A DNA stretch of 59,764 nucleotides from Bacteroidota bacterium (GCA_018266795.1 JAFDZV010000037.1:1-59764), one strand, 5' to 3'. Counted from the first letter of the stretch, positions 1-9,471 are shown. A program made the numbers and translations. Notes: a model not told the origin generated them from the sequence alone.

Positions 1-572
1 GGCATTGTGGCCGGAAGGGCGCTCGGCGTTTTGAGGAACCCTTTGTATACCGAATGTGCTGGCAATGAGCATGGCAACGCGAAAAATTGTTGCATCCAGT
101 ATCAGGATCTCCTAATATTGCACCGCGATTTTCCCAGCGACACCAATATCCAGGGTATTTCGCCCCGCGTGCATCTCTGCATCGCCTGCACGCGAGCACC
201 CCCGAAATGATGCTATTCCCTTCATCCCAATCGTTCCAGCGCAGTTCATCCCGGCGCCGGTTGTTCTTTGCGAGGTTGCTCTCACACTCCTCGTGAATCG
301 TGGTGACTGCGTTTGCAATTGCGTTTCGCCCTGCGGCTCGGGCGTTGCGTTGCAACGGCATGGTTCCTGTTGGAGATTGATGCGTTCCCGGTTGCCTTCG
401 CGGCAGCCGTGACTGCTGCTGTTCACCTCGCCACATATTATCCAACGAAACTCCGACGGCTTCCGTACGGCATTCGGCTCATTGTGATGTTTCTGTTCCC
501 GAGACGGAGTATCACGTGTCGTGCGGTATTTCCGGGTGTTTCTCCTTCTATCCCGTCTTAGGAAGGACCTCA
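1..572. other. Left-edge region without a supported gene
   Basis: No reading frame here has a believable start, family motif or codon pattern. The short frames on both strands are low-complexity and Arg/Pro/Cys-rich, typical of GC-rich noncoding DNA. The end of an upstream gene may lie at the extreme left but cannot be identified. A weak -7-like element (TATTTCCG, 527-534) and a clear AGGAAGG ribosome-binding site (560-566) precede the large gene at 573, so the right part is probably its promoter and leader. Confidence 0.5.
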
Positions 573-3500
573 ATGCAACAAGTTCCTCGTTCGTTCCGGC
601 GGAGTGCGCGCAGGATTTGCGGATCGCTCACGATCGCGCTCGCGGCACTCTTCGTTCTCGCAACGTCTGCCACCGCACAGTTGAACGGTACGTACACCGT
701 TGGCACCGCGGGCAGCAGCTACCCATCGATCGATGCGGCGGTAACCGCGCTCAATGCAGGTGTCAGCGGCCCGGTGACGTTTCTGATTGCCAGCGGCACG
801 TACACACCGCCAACCAACGGCTGGCGCCTCGCCCTCGTCCCGGGCCTCAGTGCCACCAACACCGTCACCTTCCGTCCCGATGTCGGCGCCACGGTTGTGC
901 TCTCCGGTAATACCGGCGTGCTTACCCAGACCGGCGTGTTCACCATTGACGGAGGCAAGTACTACATCATCGATGGCTCCAACGTCTCCGGGGGGACATC
1001 GAAAAACATGACGATCATCTCCACGGAGGTCAACTACAACCCGTCGGTATTCTTCAAGAACAATGCGGACCTGAACACCGTTCGCAACTGTATCCTGTAT
1101 ACGTACGCAACGTCTGCCAATTCCACGTACGGATACGGAGCGATCTTCTTCGGCCCCACGAACACCACTTCGGGCAACGACAGCAATGTGATCCGCAACT
1201 GCACGATCGGCGATCCCTCGGGATCGTACCGCGTGTATGCGAGCGTCGGCATGTACGGATCGAACACCGTCTATCCGAATATCGGCAACAAGGTGGTCGG
1301 CTGCGACATCCTCAACTTCCGGTATTACGGCATCTACTGCGACAACTACAATGTGGGACCGATCTTCCAGAAGAATCTGATCCACATGACCTCCCCCTCG
1401 CCGGTATCGAGCGTCTATGGGATCTATCTGAACGAGACTGCCGGCCAGGCGGCGAACGCCACGATCGACAGCAACAAGTTCTACAAGCTGATGGGGACGT
1501 CCACGAGCAGCCAGAGTGTGTTCGGCATCTACAGCAACACGAGCAGCCTTCCCTCCGGCACGACGCAGATCACCAACAACATGATGTCGTTCTTCGAGGA
1601 CGGATACATCTACTACTACGGTCTGTATATCAACAGCAACTACTCCACGAGCGGAGGGTCCACCCTTACGTACAACGTACGGTACAACAGCATCTATCTG
1701 GGCGGAACCGCCACGCAGTTCGCCCAGGCCATGCCGTTCTACCGGTACGCATACAACTCCGCGGGGGTAGGCGTTGCAAACTCGGTCAACAACCAGAACA
1801 ACATCTACTACTGCGCGCGTGTCGGCGGCTCCAGCACCAGCTATGGTCTGTACGTCTACGCCTCCCCCGTGGGCGGCTGGACATCCAACAACAACCTGAT
1901 CCAGCTCAACTCGGACGCCAACTACTATACCGCGTACTACAACTTCTCGCTCTACCTGACGCTTGCGAGCTATCAGACATCGGGCGTGGATGCACAGTCT
2001 GTCGGAGCCAATCCATGGTTCGTGGATCCTTCGATTGCCGATCTGCATATCCAGACCACGAAGCGTACGCCGGTTGAATCGCGCGGCACGCCGATCGCAG
2101 GGCTCACGACGGACTTCGACGGCCAGACCCGCAGCGCCACCACACCGGATATCGGTGCGGACGAGGGGACGTTCCTTCCAACGATCGCCATCGATGCCGG
2201 TGCGGATCGCTATCAGACTCCGGTTGCCAACGCAACGGTGAAGTCCAACACGCTCTTCTCGCCGATCGGCTACTTCAGCAACATCTCCTCGACCACCCAG
2301 ACCGTTCCCGTACGCACGAGGATTCTGAACTCCTCCAACACGGTTGTGTACAACGATCTGCAGACGTTCTCGGTACCCGCGAACACGCAGCAGCGCGTGA
2401 CGTTCAACCAGACCGGTAACGTTCTGGGAAGCACGTCACTCGCGGCGGGCACCTACACGGTGGAGCTGGGGACGGAGCTCGTGAGTGATGGCGATGCGAC
2501 GAACAACAAGATCACCTACACGATCTTCGTGAAGGATCCGATGAACGGGGCCTACACGATCAACAAGCTGGGAAGCGGCGCGCGCAACTATGTGTCGTTC
2601 ACCAGCGCGGTGAAAGATCTCAACATCCTCGGCGTAACCGGGGCGGTTACGTTCAAGGTTGCCACCGGCGTGTACGATTCCACCACCGAGACCTATCCGC
2701 TGGTGGTCGGCGCGATTACCGGCGTGAGCGCGGTGAACACGGTGACGTTCAAGGCGGACAGCCTGGCGCAGGCCACGCTCACGTATGCCACCGGCACGCC
2801 GCTCGTGGATCTGGTCTCCGCAACGTACGTGACGTTCGACGGCGCGAACAGCGCGCCGAACAATCCGCGCGGAATCAAGGTGATGAACACCGGCAACGGT
2901 CCCGTCTTCCGCATGCAGGAGGGTGCGCAGTTCAACACGCTGAAGAACATGTACCTGCTGGCGAACAACACCACGCTCGCGAGCGGAGTGGTCATCTTCG
3001 GCGCGAGAAGCTCTGCAGTGGTGGGCAATTCGGACAACGTTGTTCAGGGGAACACGATCGGTGACTCCACCGGCAACCTGCGTTCGGCCTGCAACATCTA
3101 CATGAACGGCGATTTCACCTATCGCAATTCACGGAACCGGATCGAGGACAACGACATCATCAACTGGGGCACCACCACGAACAGCGGTGGGTATGCCATC
3201 TACTGGAACAACTACGTGGATTTCGTGAAGGTCTTCCGGAACCGCATCCGCCAGACCACCACGAACAACACCACGAGCTTCGGCGCCAGCTACGGTATCT
3301 ACATCGTCAACACGTACAACAACTCGGATACGATCGCCTACAACAAGATCTGGAATCTGGGTACGTCCAACCTCACGACGACGCAGCTCGGCATCTGGTG
3401 CAATTCGATGGGGCAGTCGTTCCCGACGGTGATCCACAGCAACATGATCACCCTCACGGGCGATCAGGGGACGATGTACGGTATCTACAACACCTGCGCC

Positions 3501-6293
3501 TCGCCGACGGTGTTCTACATCGATCACAACTCGATCTCGATCCGCGGCAACAACACCACGGGCTCGAACTATCTCTCGTGCGGATTCCGCATGACGAGCA
3601 CGGCAAACATCAACTTCCGGAACAACATCGTCACCAACGAACGCGCCTGGATCAGCACGAACTCCAGCTATGCGATCTATCGCAGCACGTCGGGTACGCT
3701 CACGAGCAACTACAACGATCTCTACGTGAGCGGCACCGCCGGCGTGATCGGGTACAACGGCACAACCAACTTCACCACGCTTCCAAGCTGGCAGGTGGTG
3801 TCCGACGCCAACAGCATCGGTACGAAGCCGCCGTTCGTGGATCAGACAACGGGCGATCTGCACATTCAGGTGCAGCCGGTGTTCGGGGGCGAAGGGCAGG
3901 GAACACCGCTCGGCTACGTGAAGGACTTCGATCTGGATACGCGCGATCCGCTTGCTCCGGACATGGGAGCCGATGACGGCAATTTCAACGGCAACGGACT
4001 CGTGATGCTGGCACCGAACGGGAACGAGGTCTACCTCTCCGGCGAGACAACGTCGATGCAGTTCAGTGCGAATCGCATCATGTCCGCTCGCCTGGACTTC
4101 TCGACGGACGGCGTTGCGTGGACGCCGCTGGCAACCGTGAACAGCACGGTGAAGGGAGTGAACAGCGCGCCGGTTACGATCCCGGACGTGGTTGCGTTGA
4201 ACGCGCGCATGCGCGTGATCAGTACGAAGAACCAATACGAGTTCGATACCACGGATGCGCCGTTCCGCGTGATCCGCAAGCTGAAGATCCTCAAGCCGGC
4301 CACCAGCCTGCTGTTCGCGGGCGATACCAACTACATCATCTGGGAGAAGCGGGCAGGAGAGCCGCAGCTGGACGCACTGGATGTCGATTACTCCACCGAC
4401 GGCGGCGCCACGTGGACAACCATCGTACAGCGCGTGCCTCAGTATCTGGACAGCCTGCGCTGGATTGTTCCGAACACGCCCACCAACAACGGCATGCTGC
4501 GTGTGAAGAACACCGCGACCTCGCGCTCGTGGGATACCACCGATGCGATCTTCAAGATCGTCAACCCCACGATTGCCGTAACGACGCCGAATGGCGGCGA
4601 GCGATACGACGAGCTTTCGCCGGTGACCGTGACATGGGTATCGCAGAATGTCTCGCGTCTGAAGGCGGATCTCTCCACCGACGGCGGCGCCTCGTGGACG
4701 ACCGTGGGAAGCAATATCGCCGGAAGCGCCAGCACCTACACGTTCACGCCCACGCCGATCCCGACGCAGCAGGCGTTGATTCGCCTCTCGGACATGGATC
4801 GCCCGCGTGTCAACGACCAGTCCGACCGCTACTGGCAGATCGGCCAGTCGCGCACCGTGATCACGGTCTACACGCCGTCGCAGGGAGACGAGTTCCCGCG
4901 GCAGTCATCGACATCGATTACGTGGGACGCACCGAACGCCTCCTTTGTGAACATTCTCTACAGCTCGAACGGCGGAAACACCTGGACAACGGTGGCCTCC
5001 AACGTTGCAGCCGGTGAGGGAAGCCGCGTGTGGACGGTTCCGAATCAGAACACCACGCAGGGGATCATCCGTATCCAGGATGTGAACAGCAGTGCGCAGG
5101 GGGAGAGCGGAACCTTCTCGATCGTGGATCCGCTTGTACCCACGATTCATGTGAACGCACCCAACGGCGGTGAGAAGTTCATGACGGGCGATTCCGTTGC
5201 CATAACCTGGACATCGTCCGACGTGAAGAACGTCAACGTGCTCTTCAGCGACAACGGCGGCGCAACGTGGCAGACGGTGCAGAACAACGTTCCGGCATCG
5301 CAGGGGAAGGTGACATGGATTGCACCGAACAAGGTGGGCTCCAACTACCTGGCTCGCGTGGTGTCGCTTTCGCCGTCCGCCTCCGATGCCTCCGATGCAC
5401 CGTTCGAGATTCAGCGGCGTCCGCAGCCCAGCATCACCGTGCTGGCTCCGAATGGCGGCGAGGGACTTACCGTGGACTCGATGACCAACATTCAGTGGAC
5501 GTCGCAGGATATCAGCGGGCAGGTTCTGATCGAGTGGTCGCCCGACCACGGCAAGACCTGGGTCACGATCTCGAACGCGGCCGCCAGCCCGTACGCATGG
5601 CAGGTGCCGAACACTCCCACCACCGAGGGGCTGGTGCGCGTGAGCGCTCTCGGTGTAAGCGATGTAAGCGATGGAGTTTTCGAGATCAGCCGCAAGGTTG
5701 TTGACCAGCTTCAGGTGCTGACACCGAACGGCGGCGAGAAGTGGCAGATGGGGACGAAGCACGACATCACCTGGAGGACGGTGTCCAGCGTTGCGAAGAT
5801 CGACATCGATTATTCGGCAGACGGTGGTTCCACCTGGATTCCGGTTGCAGCCGGTGTGCAGATGTCGCCGAGCCTGTACGAGTGGACGGTTCCGACGCTC
5901 TCCACCGAGAGCAACTCCGTGCTTGTCAGGATCAGGAACACGGACAATCCTGCGCAGTCCGATATCTCGGACGGCACGTTCGGCGTTCTCAAGACTGTTG
6001 CCGGCACTGACGATGCGGTTGCCGGAATGGGCGGCCTGAAGGTGCTGGGCAATTATCCGAATCCGTTCAACGGCACAACGGAACTTCGCTGGACGCAGGG
6101 GAAGAGCGGCGATGCGCAGATCCGGTTGTACGGAGTGAACGGCGAACTGGTCCGCTCCTACGATGCCGGCCAGCGCGACGCGGGCGAGCAGCAGATGGTG
6201 ATCAACGCAAGCGGCCTGGAGAGCGGGATGTATCTCTACGAGGTACGCGTTGCTCAGATGCTGGCTCGCGGCGTTATGACCGTGGCGAAGTAG
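573..6293 (+). CDS. Giant secreted beta-helix and PNGGE-repeat protein with T9SS-type C-terminal domain
   Basis: 1,906 residues. The ATG at 573 is preferred over an in-frame start 19 codons upstream because AGGAAGG sits just before it and a signal peptide follows (basic N-terminus, LTIALAALFVLA core, Ala-rich cleavage site near residue 35). Two similar halves follow, each opening with a surface-exposed beta-helix pattern (PSIDAAVTAL; YVSFTSAVKDL), rich in Asn/Tyr/Gly turns, and closing with DIGADEG or DMGADDG. Then come about seven repeats of roughly 90 residues marked by PNGGE and ITW, an Ig-like fold common in secreted proteins of this group. The last 80 or so residues start with NYPNPFNG and end MTVAK, a type A T9SS sorting domain. 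It is probably exported by the Sec system, then moved across the outer membrane and held at the surface. Its ligand is unknown. A strong terminator lies 45 bp downstream, so it looks monocistronic. Confidence 0.93.
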   Translation: MQQVPRSFRRSARRICGSLTIALAALFVLATSATAQLNGTYTVGTAGSSYPSIDAAVTALNAGVSGPVTFLIASGTYTPPTNGWRLALVPGLSATNTVTFRPDVGATVVLSGNTGVLTQTGVFTIDGGKYYIIDGSNVSGGTSKNMTIISTEVNYNPSVFFKNNADLNTVRNCILYTYATSANSTYGYGAIFFGPTNTTSGNDSNVIRNCTIGDPSGSYRVYASVGMYGSNTVYPNIGNKVVGCDILNFRYYGIYCDNYNVGPIFQKNLIHMTSPSPVSSVYGIYLNETAGQAANATIDSNKFYKLMGTSTSSQSVFGIYSNTSSLPSGTTQITNNMMSFFEDGYIYYYGLYINSNYSTSGGSTLTYNVRYNSIYLGGTATQFAQAMPFYRYAYNSAGVGVANSVNNQNNIYYCARVGGSSTSYGLYVYASPVGGWTSNNNLIQLNSDANYYTAYYNFSLYLTLASYQTSGVDAQSVGANPWFVDPSIADLHIQTTKRTPVESRGTPIAGLTTDFDGQTRSATTPDIGADEGTFLPTIAIDAGADRYQTPVANATVKSNTLFSPIGYFSNISSTTQTVPVRTRILNSSNTVVYNDLQTFSVPANTQQRVTFNQTGNVLGSTSLAAGTYTVELGTELVSDGDATNNKITYTIFVKDPMNGAYTINKLGSGARNYVSFTSAVKDLNILGVTGAVTFKVATGVYDSTTETYPLVVGAITGVSAVNTVTFKADSLAQATLTYATGTPLVDLVSATYVTFDGANSAPNNPRGIKVMNTGNGPVFRMQEGAQFNTLKNMYLLANNTTLASGVVIFGARSSAVVGNSDNVVQGNTIGDSTGNLRSACNIYMNGDFTYRNSRNRIEDNDIINWGTTTNSGGYAIYWNNYVDFVKVFRNRIRQTTTNNTTSFGASYGIYIVNTYNNSDTIAYNKIWNLGTSNLTTTQLGIWCNSMGQSFPTVIHSNMITLTGDQGTMYGIYNTCASPTVFYIDHNSISIRGNNTTGSNYLSCGFRMTSTANINFRNNIVTNERAWISTNSSYAIYRSTSGTLTSNYNDLYVSGTAGVIGYNGTTNFTTLPSWQVVSDANSIGTKPPFVDQTTGDLHIQVQPVFGGEGQGTPLGYVKDFDLDTRDPLAPDMGADDGNFNGNGLVMLAPNGNEVYLSGETTSMQFSANRIMSARLDFSTDGVAWTPLATVNSTVKGVNSAPVTIPDVVALNARMRVISTKNQYEFDTTDAPFRVIRKLKILKPATSLLFAGDTNYIIWEKRAGEPQLDALDVDYSTDGGATWTTIVQRVPQYLDSLRWIVPNTPTNNGMLRVKNTATSRSWDTTDAIFKIVNPTIAVTTPNGGERYDELSPVTVTWVSQNVSRLKADLSTDGGASWTTVGSNIAGSASTYTFTPTPIPTQQALIRLSDMDRPRVNDQSDRYWQIGQSRTVITVYTPSQGDEFPRQSSTSITWDAPNASFVNILYSSNGGNTWTTVASNVAAGEGSRVWTVPNQNTTQGIIRIQDVNSSAQGESGTFSIVDPLVPTIHVNAPNGGEKFMTGDSVAITWTSSDVKNVNVLFSDNGGATWQTVQNNVPASQGKVTWIAPNKVGSNYLARVVSLSPSASDASDAPFEIQRRPQPSITVLAPNGGEGLTVDSMTNIQWTSQDISGQVLIEWSPDHGKTWVTISNAAASPYAWQVPNTPTTEGLVRVSALGVSDVSDGVFEISRKVVDQLQVLTPNGGEKWQMGTKHDITWRTVSSVAKIDIDYSADGGSTWIPVAAGVQMSPSLYEWTVPTLSTESNSVLVRIRNTDNPAQSDISDGTFGVLKTVAGTDDAVAGMGGLKVLGNYPNPFNGTTELRWTQGKSGDAQIRLYGVNGELVRSYDAGQRDAGEQQMVINASGLESGMYLYEVRVAQMLARGVMTVAK

Positions 6294-6338
6294 GCCGGCC
6301 CTCTTCACCGGCAACGGCATGGTGAGGAGCAGACGATG

Positions 6339-6380
6339 AACGGCAGCGCCCTTCCGGTGTACCGGGAGGGCGCTGCCGTT
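6339..6380 (+). terminator. Rho-independent-type terminator after the giant secreted protein
   Basis: A stem of about 19 bp with one G-T wobble (arms beginning AACGGCAGCGCCC and ending GGGCGCTGCCGTT) closes on a TGTA loop. The T-tract is short (GTTTC). It lies 45 bp after the stop codon. Confidence 0.8.
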
Positions 6381-6412
6381 TCGGTGAGCCGCAACCGGGG
6401 ATCCGATCGGCG

Positions 6413-6420
6413 TATATTGT
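6413..6420 (+). promoter_or_regulatory. Candidate Bacteroidota-type -7 element (TATATTGT)
   Basis: TATATTGT fits TAnnTTTG at most positions and lies 109 bp upstream of the SRAP gene. No clear -33 TTG is visible, so this is tentative. Confidence 0.35.
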
Positions 6421-6440
6421 CGCGGGCTCATCGTCAGGGG

Positions 6441-6469
6441 GTCTGTTGAAGAGTCGCTGTTCAACAGAC
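6441..6469. promoter_or_regulatory. Perfect 10-bp inverted repeat upstream of the SRAP gene
   Basis: GTCTGTTGAA (6441-6450) and TTCAACAGAC (6460-6469) are exact reverse complements around a 9-nt spacer. They sit between the candidate -7 box and the ATG at 6529. The pair could be an operator or a leader hairpin. No T-tract follows, so a terminator is unlikely. Confidence 0.45.
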
Positions 6470-6528
6470 TGCCGGCATGCGAGTGAGTGGAACCGTGTGA
6501 CGGCGACAAGTTTCCGAGACGAACGCAT

Positions 6529-7221
6529 ATGTGTGGACGTTTTACGCTCACGAAGGATCTTGGACGATTTCTGGAGCAACTCGAGATCGAGTTCCCGCCG
6601 CAGCTGGCGCATCCCCGGCGTTACAACGTTGCGCCGGGACAGCCGGTGATGATCCTCGTTGCCGATCCCGGGCTTCGCGTGGAGATCGCCGAATGGGGAT
6701 TCATACCGACATGGGTTCCATACGATGCTCATGCCCGCGCGGTGATCAATGCCAGAGTGGAGTCGCTTTCGGAGCGGAAGCCATACTTCCGGGGTGCATT
6801 CCGCAGTGCGCGATGTGCGGTGCTGGCCGATGGATTCTTCGAGTGGAAGCGCGAGAAGAAGGGGAAGATCCCGTACCGTATTACGCTTGGCGACGGAGAG
6901 CTCTTCGCGATGGCCGGGCTTTGGGGAATGCCGCATGCCGCCGACGGTGCCGAGCACCCGACGTGCGCCATCATCACTGTTGAGGCCAACGACCTCGTGC
7001 GGCCCATCCACGATCGCATGCCGGCAATTCTTCATCCGGAGGATCTCCTGGTGTGGCTGGACCCGAAAGCAAGCGAACGGAATCTGTTCAAGGCGTTGGA
7101 GCCGTACGAGGCCGGGAGGATGAGAGCGTACGAGGTGGGCCTCGGTGTGAACAACGCTCGCAATGATGTTGCCGAATGCATCGAGCCGGCGAACCCTGGA
7201 GCAACCGGGCTGTTCGACTGA
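6529..7221 (+). CDS. SRAP domain protein (HMCES/YedK type abasic-site shield)
   Basis: 230 residues from ATG 6529, chosen because SRAP proteins need Cys at position 2 and this start gives MCGRFTL. In this family Cys2 becomes the N-terminal residue after Met removal and forms a thiazolidine cross-link with abasic sites in single-stranded DNA, protecting them until repair. The other conserved active-site residues are present: Asn74 (in NARVE), Glu105 (in GFFEWKR) and His161 (in RPIHDRMP). The RYNVAPGQ segment is also typical. Length is normal and no domains are added. It is a cytosolic DNA-damage tolerance factor. The EamA transporter follows after 43 bp and may be cotranscribed, though no functional link is evident. 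Confidence 0.94.
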   Translation: MCGRFTLTKDLGRFLEQLEIEFPPQLAHPRRYNVAPGQPVMILVADPGLRVEIAEWGFIPTWVPYDAHARAVINARVESLSERKPYFRGAFRSARCAVLADGFFEWKREKKGKIPYRITLGDGELFAMAGLWGMPHAADGAEHPTCAIITVEANDLVRPIHDRMPAILHPEDLLVWLDPKASERNLFKALEPYEAGRMRAYEVGLGVNNARNDVAECIEPANPGATGLFD

Positions 7222-7264
7222 TGGTACAGAAGACGGCTCCACATTCCCCGCTAATCCCCTCTCC

Positions 7265-8137
7265 ATGACCGATCGCTCGCGCGGTGTACTGTATCTGGTT
7301 GCCGCTGCCGTACTCTGGAGTTTCGGCGGCCTTCTGATCAAGAAGCTGGGTGGCCTGCACTTCATGGCCACGGCCGGGGGACGCAGCGCCATCGCAGCGG
7401 TGGTACTCTGGTTCGTTGCGCGTCCGATCTCCGCACGGATCACACGCGGGCAGCTTGCGGGGGCCATCTGCTATGCGGGCACGGTGATCTGTTTCGTGCT
7501 TGCCACCACCACGACAACGGCAGCCAATGCAATTCTGCTGCAGTACACGGCCCCCATCTACGTTGCGCTGATCAGCAACCGTCTGCTGGGAGAGCGCATC
7601 ACCGGTGTGGACTGGGGATCCATCGTTGTTGTGCTGGCGGGGATGGGGCTCTTCTTCATGGACCGTCTGAGCGGGGCGGGGATGATCGGCAATGCGTTCG
7701 CCGTGATCAGCGGCATCTTCTTCGCGTTCAACGTCGTGCTGCTCCGGCGCGAACGCCACGGTTCACCGATGGCCATCGTGCTGCTCGGCAATATCATCAC
7801 CGCCCTCGTCGGCCTGCCGTTCCTCTTCGTTACTCCCCCAACCGGCACGGACCTTCTCTACCTGCTTCCGCTCGGCCTGTTTCAGCTCGGCCTTGGCTAC
7901 GTACTCTTCGTACTCGGTGTTCGCTACGTGTCGGCAATCGAGGGAACGTTGATACCGGTGATCGAGCCGCTGCTCAATCCACTCTGGGTGTCGCTCTTCT
8001 TCGGCGAGCAGCCCAGCTTTCATGCGATTATCGGAGGCGCGGTGGTCATCGCTGCCGTGACGGGGCGCGGAGTTGTTCAGGCTCTGCTTTCGCGTCGTGC
8101 GGCGGAGCCGGAGAGCGCACAGGGCTTGCCGCAGTGA
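7265..8137 (+). CDS. EamA/DMT-superfamily inner-membrane transporter
   Basis: 290 residues from ATG 7265. An upstream in-frame start at 7163 would overlap the SRAP gene and add a non-hydrophobic tail. About ten hydrophobic segments are arranged as two EamA halves. The first opens GVLYLVAAAVLWSFGGLLIK and the second begins near residue 145 (GNAFAVISGIFFAFNVVLLRR). The helix with EGTLIPVIEPLLNPLWV matches the conserved end of the second half, where these proteins usually carry E-P and P-x-W motifs. EamA proteins export metabolites or amino acids. The substrate cannot be read from sequence. Confidence 0.92.
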   Translation: MTDRSRGVLYLVAAAVLWSFGGLLIKKLGGLHFMATAGGRSAIAAVVLWFVARPISARITRGQLAGAICYAGTVICFVLATTTTTAANAILLQYTAPIYVALISNRLLGERITGVDWGSIVVVLAGMGLFFMDRLSGAGMIGNAFAVISGIFFAFNVVLLRRERHGSPMAIVLLGNIITALVGLPFLFVTPPTGTDLLYLLPLGLFQLGLGYVLFVLGVRYVSAIEGTLIPVIEPLLNPLWVSLFFGEQPSFHAIIGGAVVIAAVTGRGVVQALLSRRAAEPESAQGLPQ

Positions 8138-8243
8138 CGCCCGCCCGGTACATCGGGGCATTTGTACGCCGAGCGCCGCCGGACTGGTCCGATCGAACCG
8201 TTGCCTGAGAGCGGGCCCGGCTCAGGGCTTCTTGCCTGCAGCC

Positions 8244-8276
8244 GCGGGGGACGCTATCTTGGCCGGCGTCCCCCGC
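8244..8276. promoter_or_regulatory. Perfect inverted repeat enclosing a -7-like promoter element
   Basis: GCGGGGGACG (8244-8253) and CGTCCCCCGC (8267-8276) are exact reverse complements. The 13-nt spacer contains TATCTTGG (8255-8262), which resembles the Bacteroidota -7 element. The start codon of the next gene is 22 bp further on. It could be an operator overlapping the promoter, or the terminator of the EamA gene 107 bp upstream, although no T-run follows. Confidence 0.45.
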
Positions 8277-8298
8277 CAAGCATTCACACAGGATTGCC

Positions 8299-8928
8299 AT
8301 GAGACATGTATTACTGCTCATCGGGATCATGGTGGTGACGCTCCCGGCATACGTCCAGGCACAGCAAGGGAGCACGGCGCATCCGCGCACACTGTTCGTT
8401 GCCTACAACGGATCTCCGGTCTACGATTCGGCAAGTTATCTCTCCACCATCCTCGGCGACCTCGCACTTGGCGACACCGTTCATGTAATCGGCACGTCCG
8501 GGAAGTTCCTTCGCATACTCTATCACGGGCGTCGTGCATACGTGCTGGCCGCGAATGTGAAATCGGGGCCACCGCAGAGGAGCAGGGGAGCGACCGGGAA
8601 TTCCGGTTCGGCGTTGCGCGACAGCACGGCCACACCGCGACGCAAAGCTCCTCCTCCGGTGCCGGACACCTCCGCAACTCCTTCCGTCGCGCCGCACGCA
8701 TGGGATTCGTCCGCCGCACGCCGGATTGAACGGCCGCAGGCCGCCGATGGCGGAACCCCGGGCATCGGCACAGGCGGAGCAGGTGCCGATGGCGCAAGTC
8801 CTGCCGGAACGGCGGGGAGCGGAACGAATGCGGCGCAGACGCAATGCAGGGCGGTCACCAGGTCGGGCAAACGTTGCTCGCGCATGACGTCCGACCCATC
8901 CGGCTACTGCTGGCAGCACCGGAAATAA
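8299..8928 (+). CDS. Secreted SH3-like protein with C-X9-C-X10-C-X2-H tail
   Basis: 209 residues. ATG 8299 follows an AGGA box with good spacing. There is a signal peptide of about 21 residues (LLLIGIMVVTLPAYVQAQ). Residues about 30-90 look like a bacterial SH3 domain (TLFVAYNGSPVYDS, DTVHVIGTSGKFLRI, RRAYV), usually a cell-wall or surface module. A long Ala/Pro/Ser/Gly-rich linker follows. The end carries four regularly spaced metal-ligand-type residues (CRAVTRSGKRC, then SGYCWQH), matching the small DUF5763-like zinc-ribbon type. The same tail ends the neighbour at 9472. The combination suggests an envelope protein with a metal-binding or cross-linked foot. Function is unknown. Confidence 0.85.
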   Translation: MRHVLLLIGIMVVTLPAYVQAQQGSTAHPRTLFVAYNGSPVYDSASYLSTILGDLALGDTVHVIGTSGKFLRILYHGRRAYVLAANVKSGPPQRSRGATGNSGSALRDSTATPRRKAPPPVPDTSATPSVAPHAWDSSAARRIERPQAADGGTPGIGTGGAGADGASPAGTAGSGTNAAQTQCRAVTRSGKRCSRMTSDPSGYCWQHRK

Positions 8929-9050
8929 TGTGCGTGAGATGATTCGCGGCTGCCCATGAGCCGCGATATCCGGATGCACAGGTGCCGCGCAGCTAACAAA
9001 TCGGTTCGCCGCCAGGTTGTATAAACGATACCTGACAGAACGGCCCCGGG

Positions 9051-9128
9051 CGCCTGCAACGGCCGCCTGCAACGGCCGCCTGCAACGGCCGCCTGCAACG
9101 GCCGCCTGCAACGGCCGCCTGCAACGGC
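9051..9128. repeat. Six perfect tandem copies of a 13-bp unit
   Basis: CGCCTGCAACGGC is repeated exactly six times with no spacer. Each unit nearly contains its own dyad (GCC...GGC). Because 13 is not a multiple of 3, all frames remain open through it, which creates spurious reading frames on the minus strand. It lies in the 543-bp gap between the two genes with C-X9-C-X10-C-X2-H tails. Confidence 0.97.
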
Positions 9129-9160
9129 CGTTGACGACCCGTGAGGAGGGTCCCTTTGTA

Positions 9161-9211
9161 CGCCTGCCTTCGGCTCGCAGTGGTTCCTGGTAAGTTGCAA
9201 GAAAGTGTCGG
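9161..9211 (-). repeat. Dispersed repeat, copy A (inverted relative to copy B)
   Basis: The reverse complement of this segment aligns with 16055-16105. Over about 32 bp around TTC-TGCAACT-ACCA-GAAC-AC-GCGAGCC only some five positions differ. Both copies are intergenic. The rest of the 8929-9471 gap holds the 13-bp array and a small hairpin, and I see no gene in it. Confidence 0.6.
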
Positions 9212-9374
9212 GTGGACGGGACAATGTTCCATTGTCTCATCCTGTCTGACAATCGGCGCTTCAGAGCCTGGAGCTATTGTTGCGCAACGTGGTAGTGGCC
9301 GGAACTGTCAGGGCATGCAGCTATCGCGGTGCTAACCGGCAGGAAACTCGCACGGTTCATTGACTGCAACTGGC

Positions 9375-9399
9375 CTCAATCACTCTTCTTGATTGGGGG
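9375..9399. other. Small hairpin upstream of the repeat protein
   Basis: CCTCAATCA and TGATTGGGG pair with one T-G wobble around a 7-nt loop (CTCTTCT). It sits about 75 bp before the ATG at 9472. It may be a leader structure or operator. No T-tract follows. Confidence 0.3.
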
Positions 9400-9471
9400 A
9401 GCACCAGTCTCTAATTTGGAGGGCTCGAACCGCGGGACCTCTCTGCGTCTTCTCACATAATCCGAACAGTC

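Noticed and set aside
112-573. Minus-strand frame of 153 codons at the left edge
   Set aside because: Composition is Arg/Thr/Gln-rich, there is no ribosome-binding site or family motif, and it overlaps the leader of the giant gene at 573.
4905-6551. Minus-strand frame of 548 codons opposite the giant secreted protein
   Set aside because: It mirrors the high-GC third positions of the real gene; its translation is Arg/His-rich without any domain.
9051-9128. CRISPR array
   Set aside because: Repeats are 13 bp and directly abutting, with no spacers and no cas genes.
8904-9252. Several minus-strand frames with AGGRCRRPLQAAV repeats
   Set aside because: They arise from the six-copy 13-bp DNA repeat, which keeps every frame open; not a protein.
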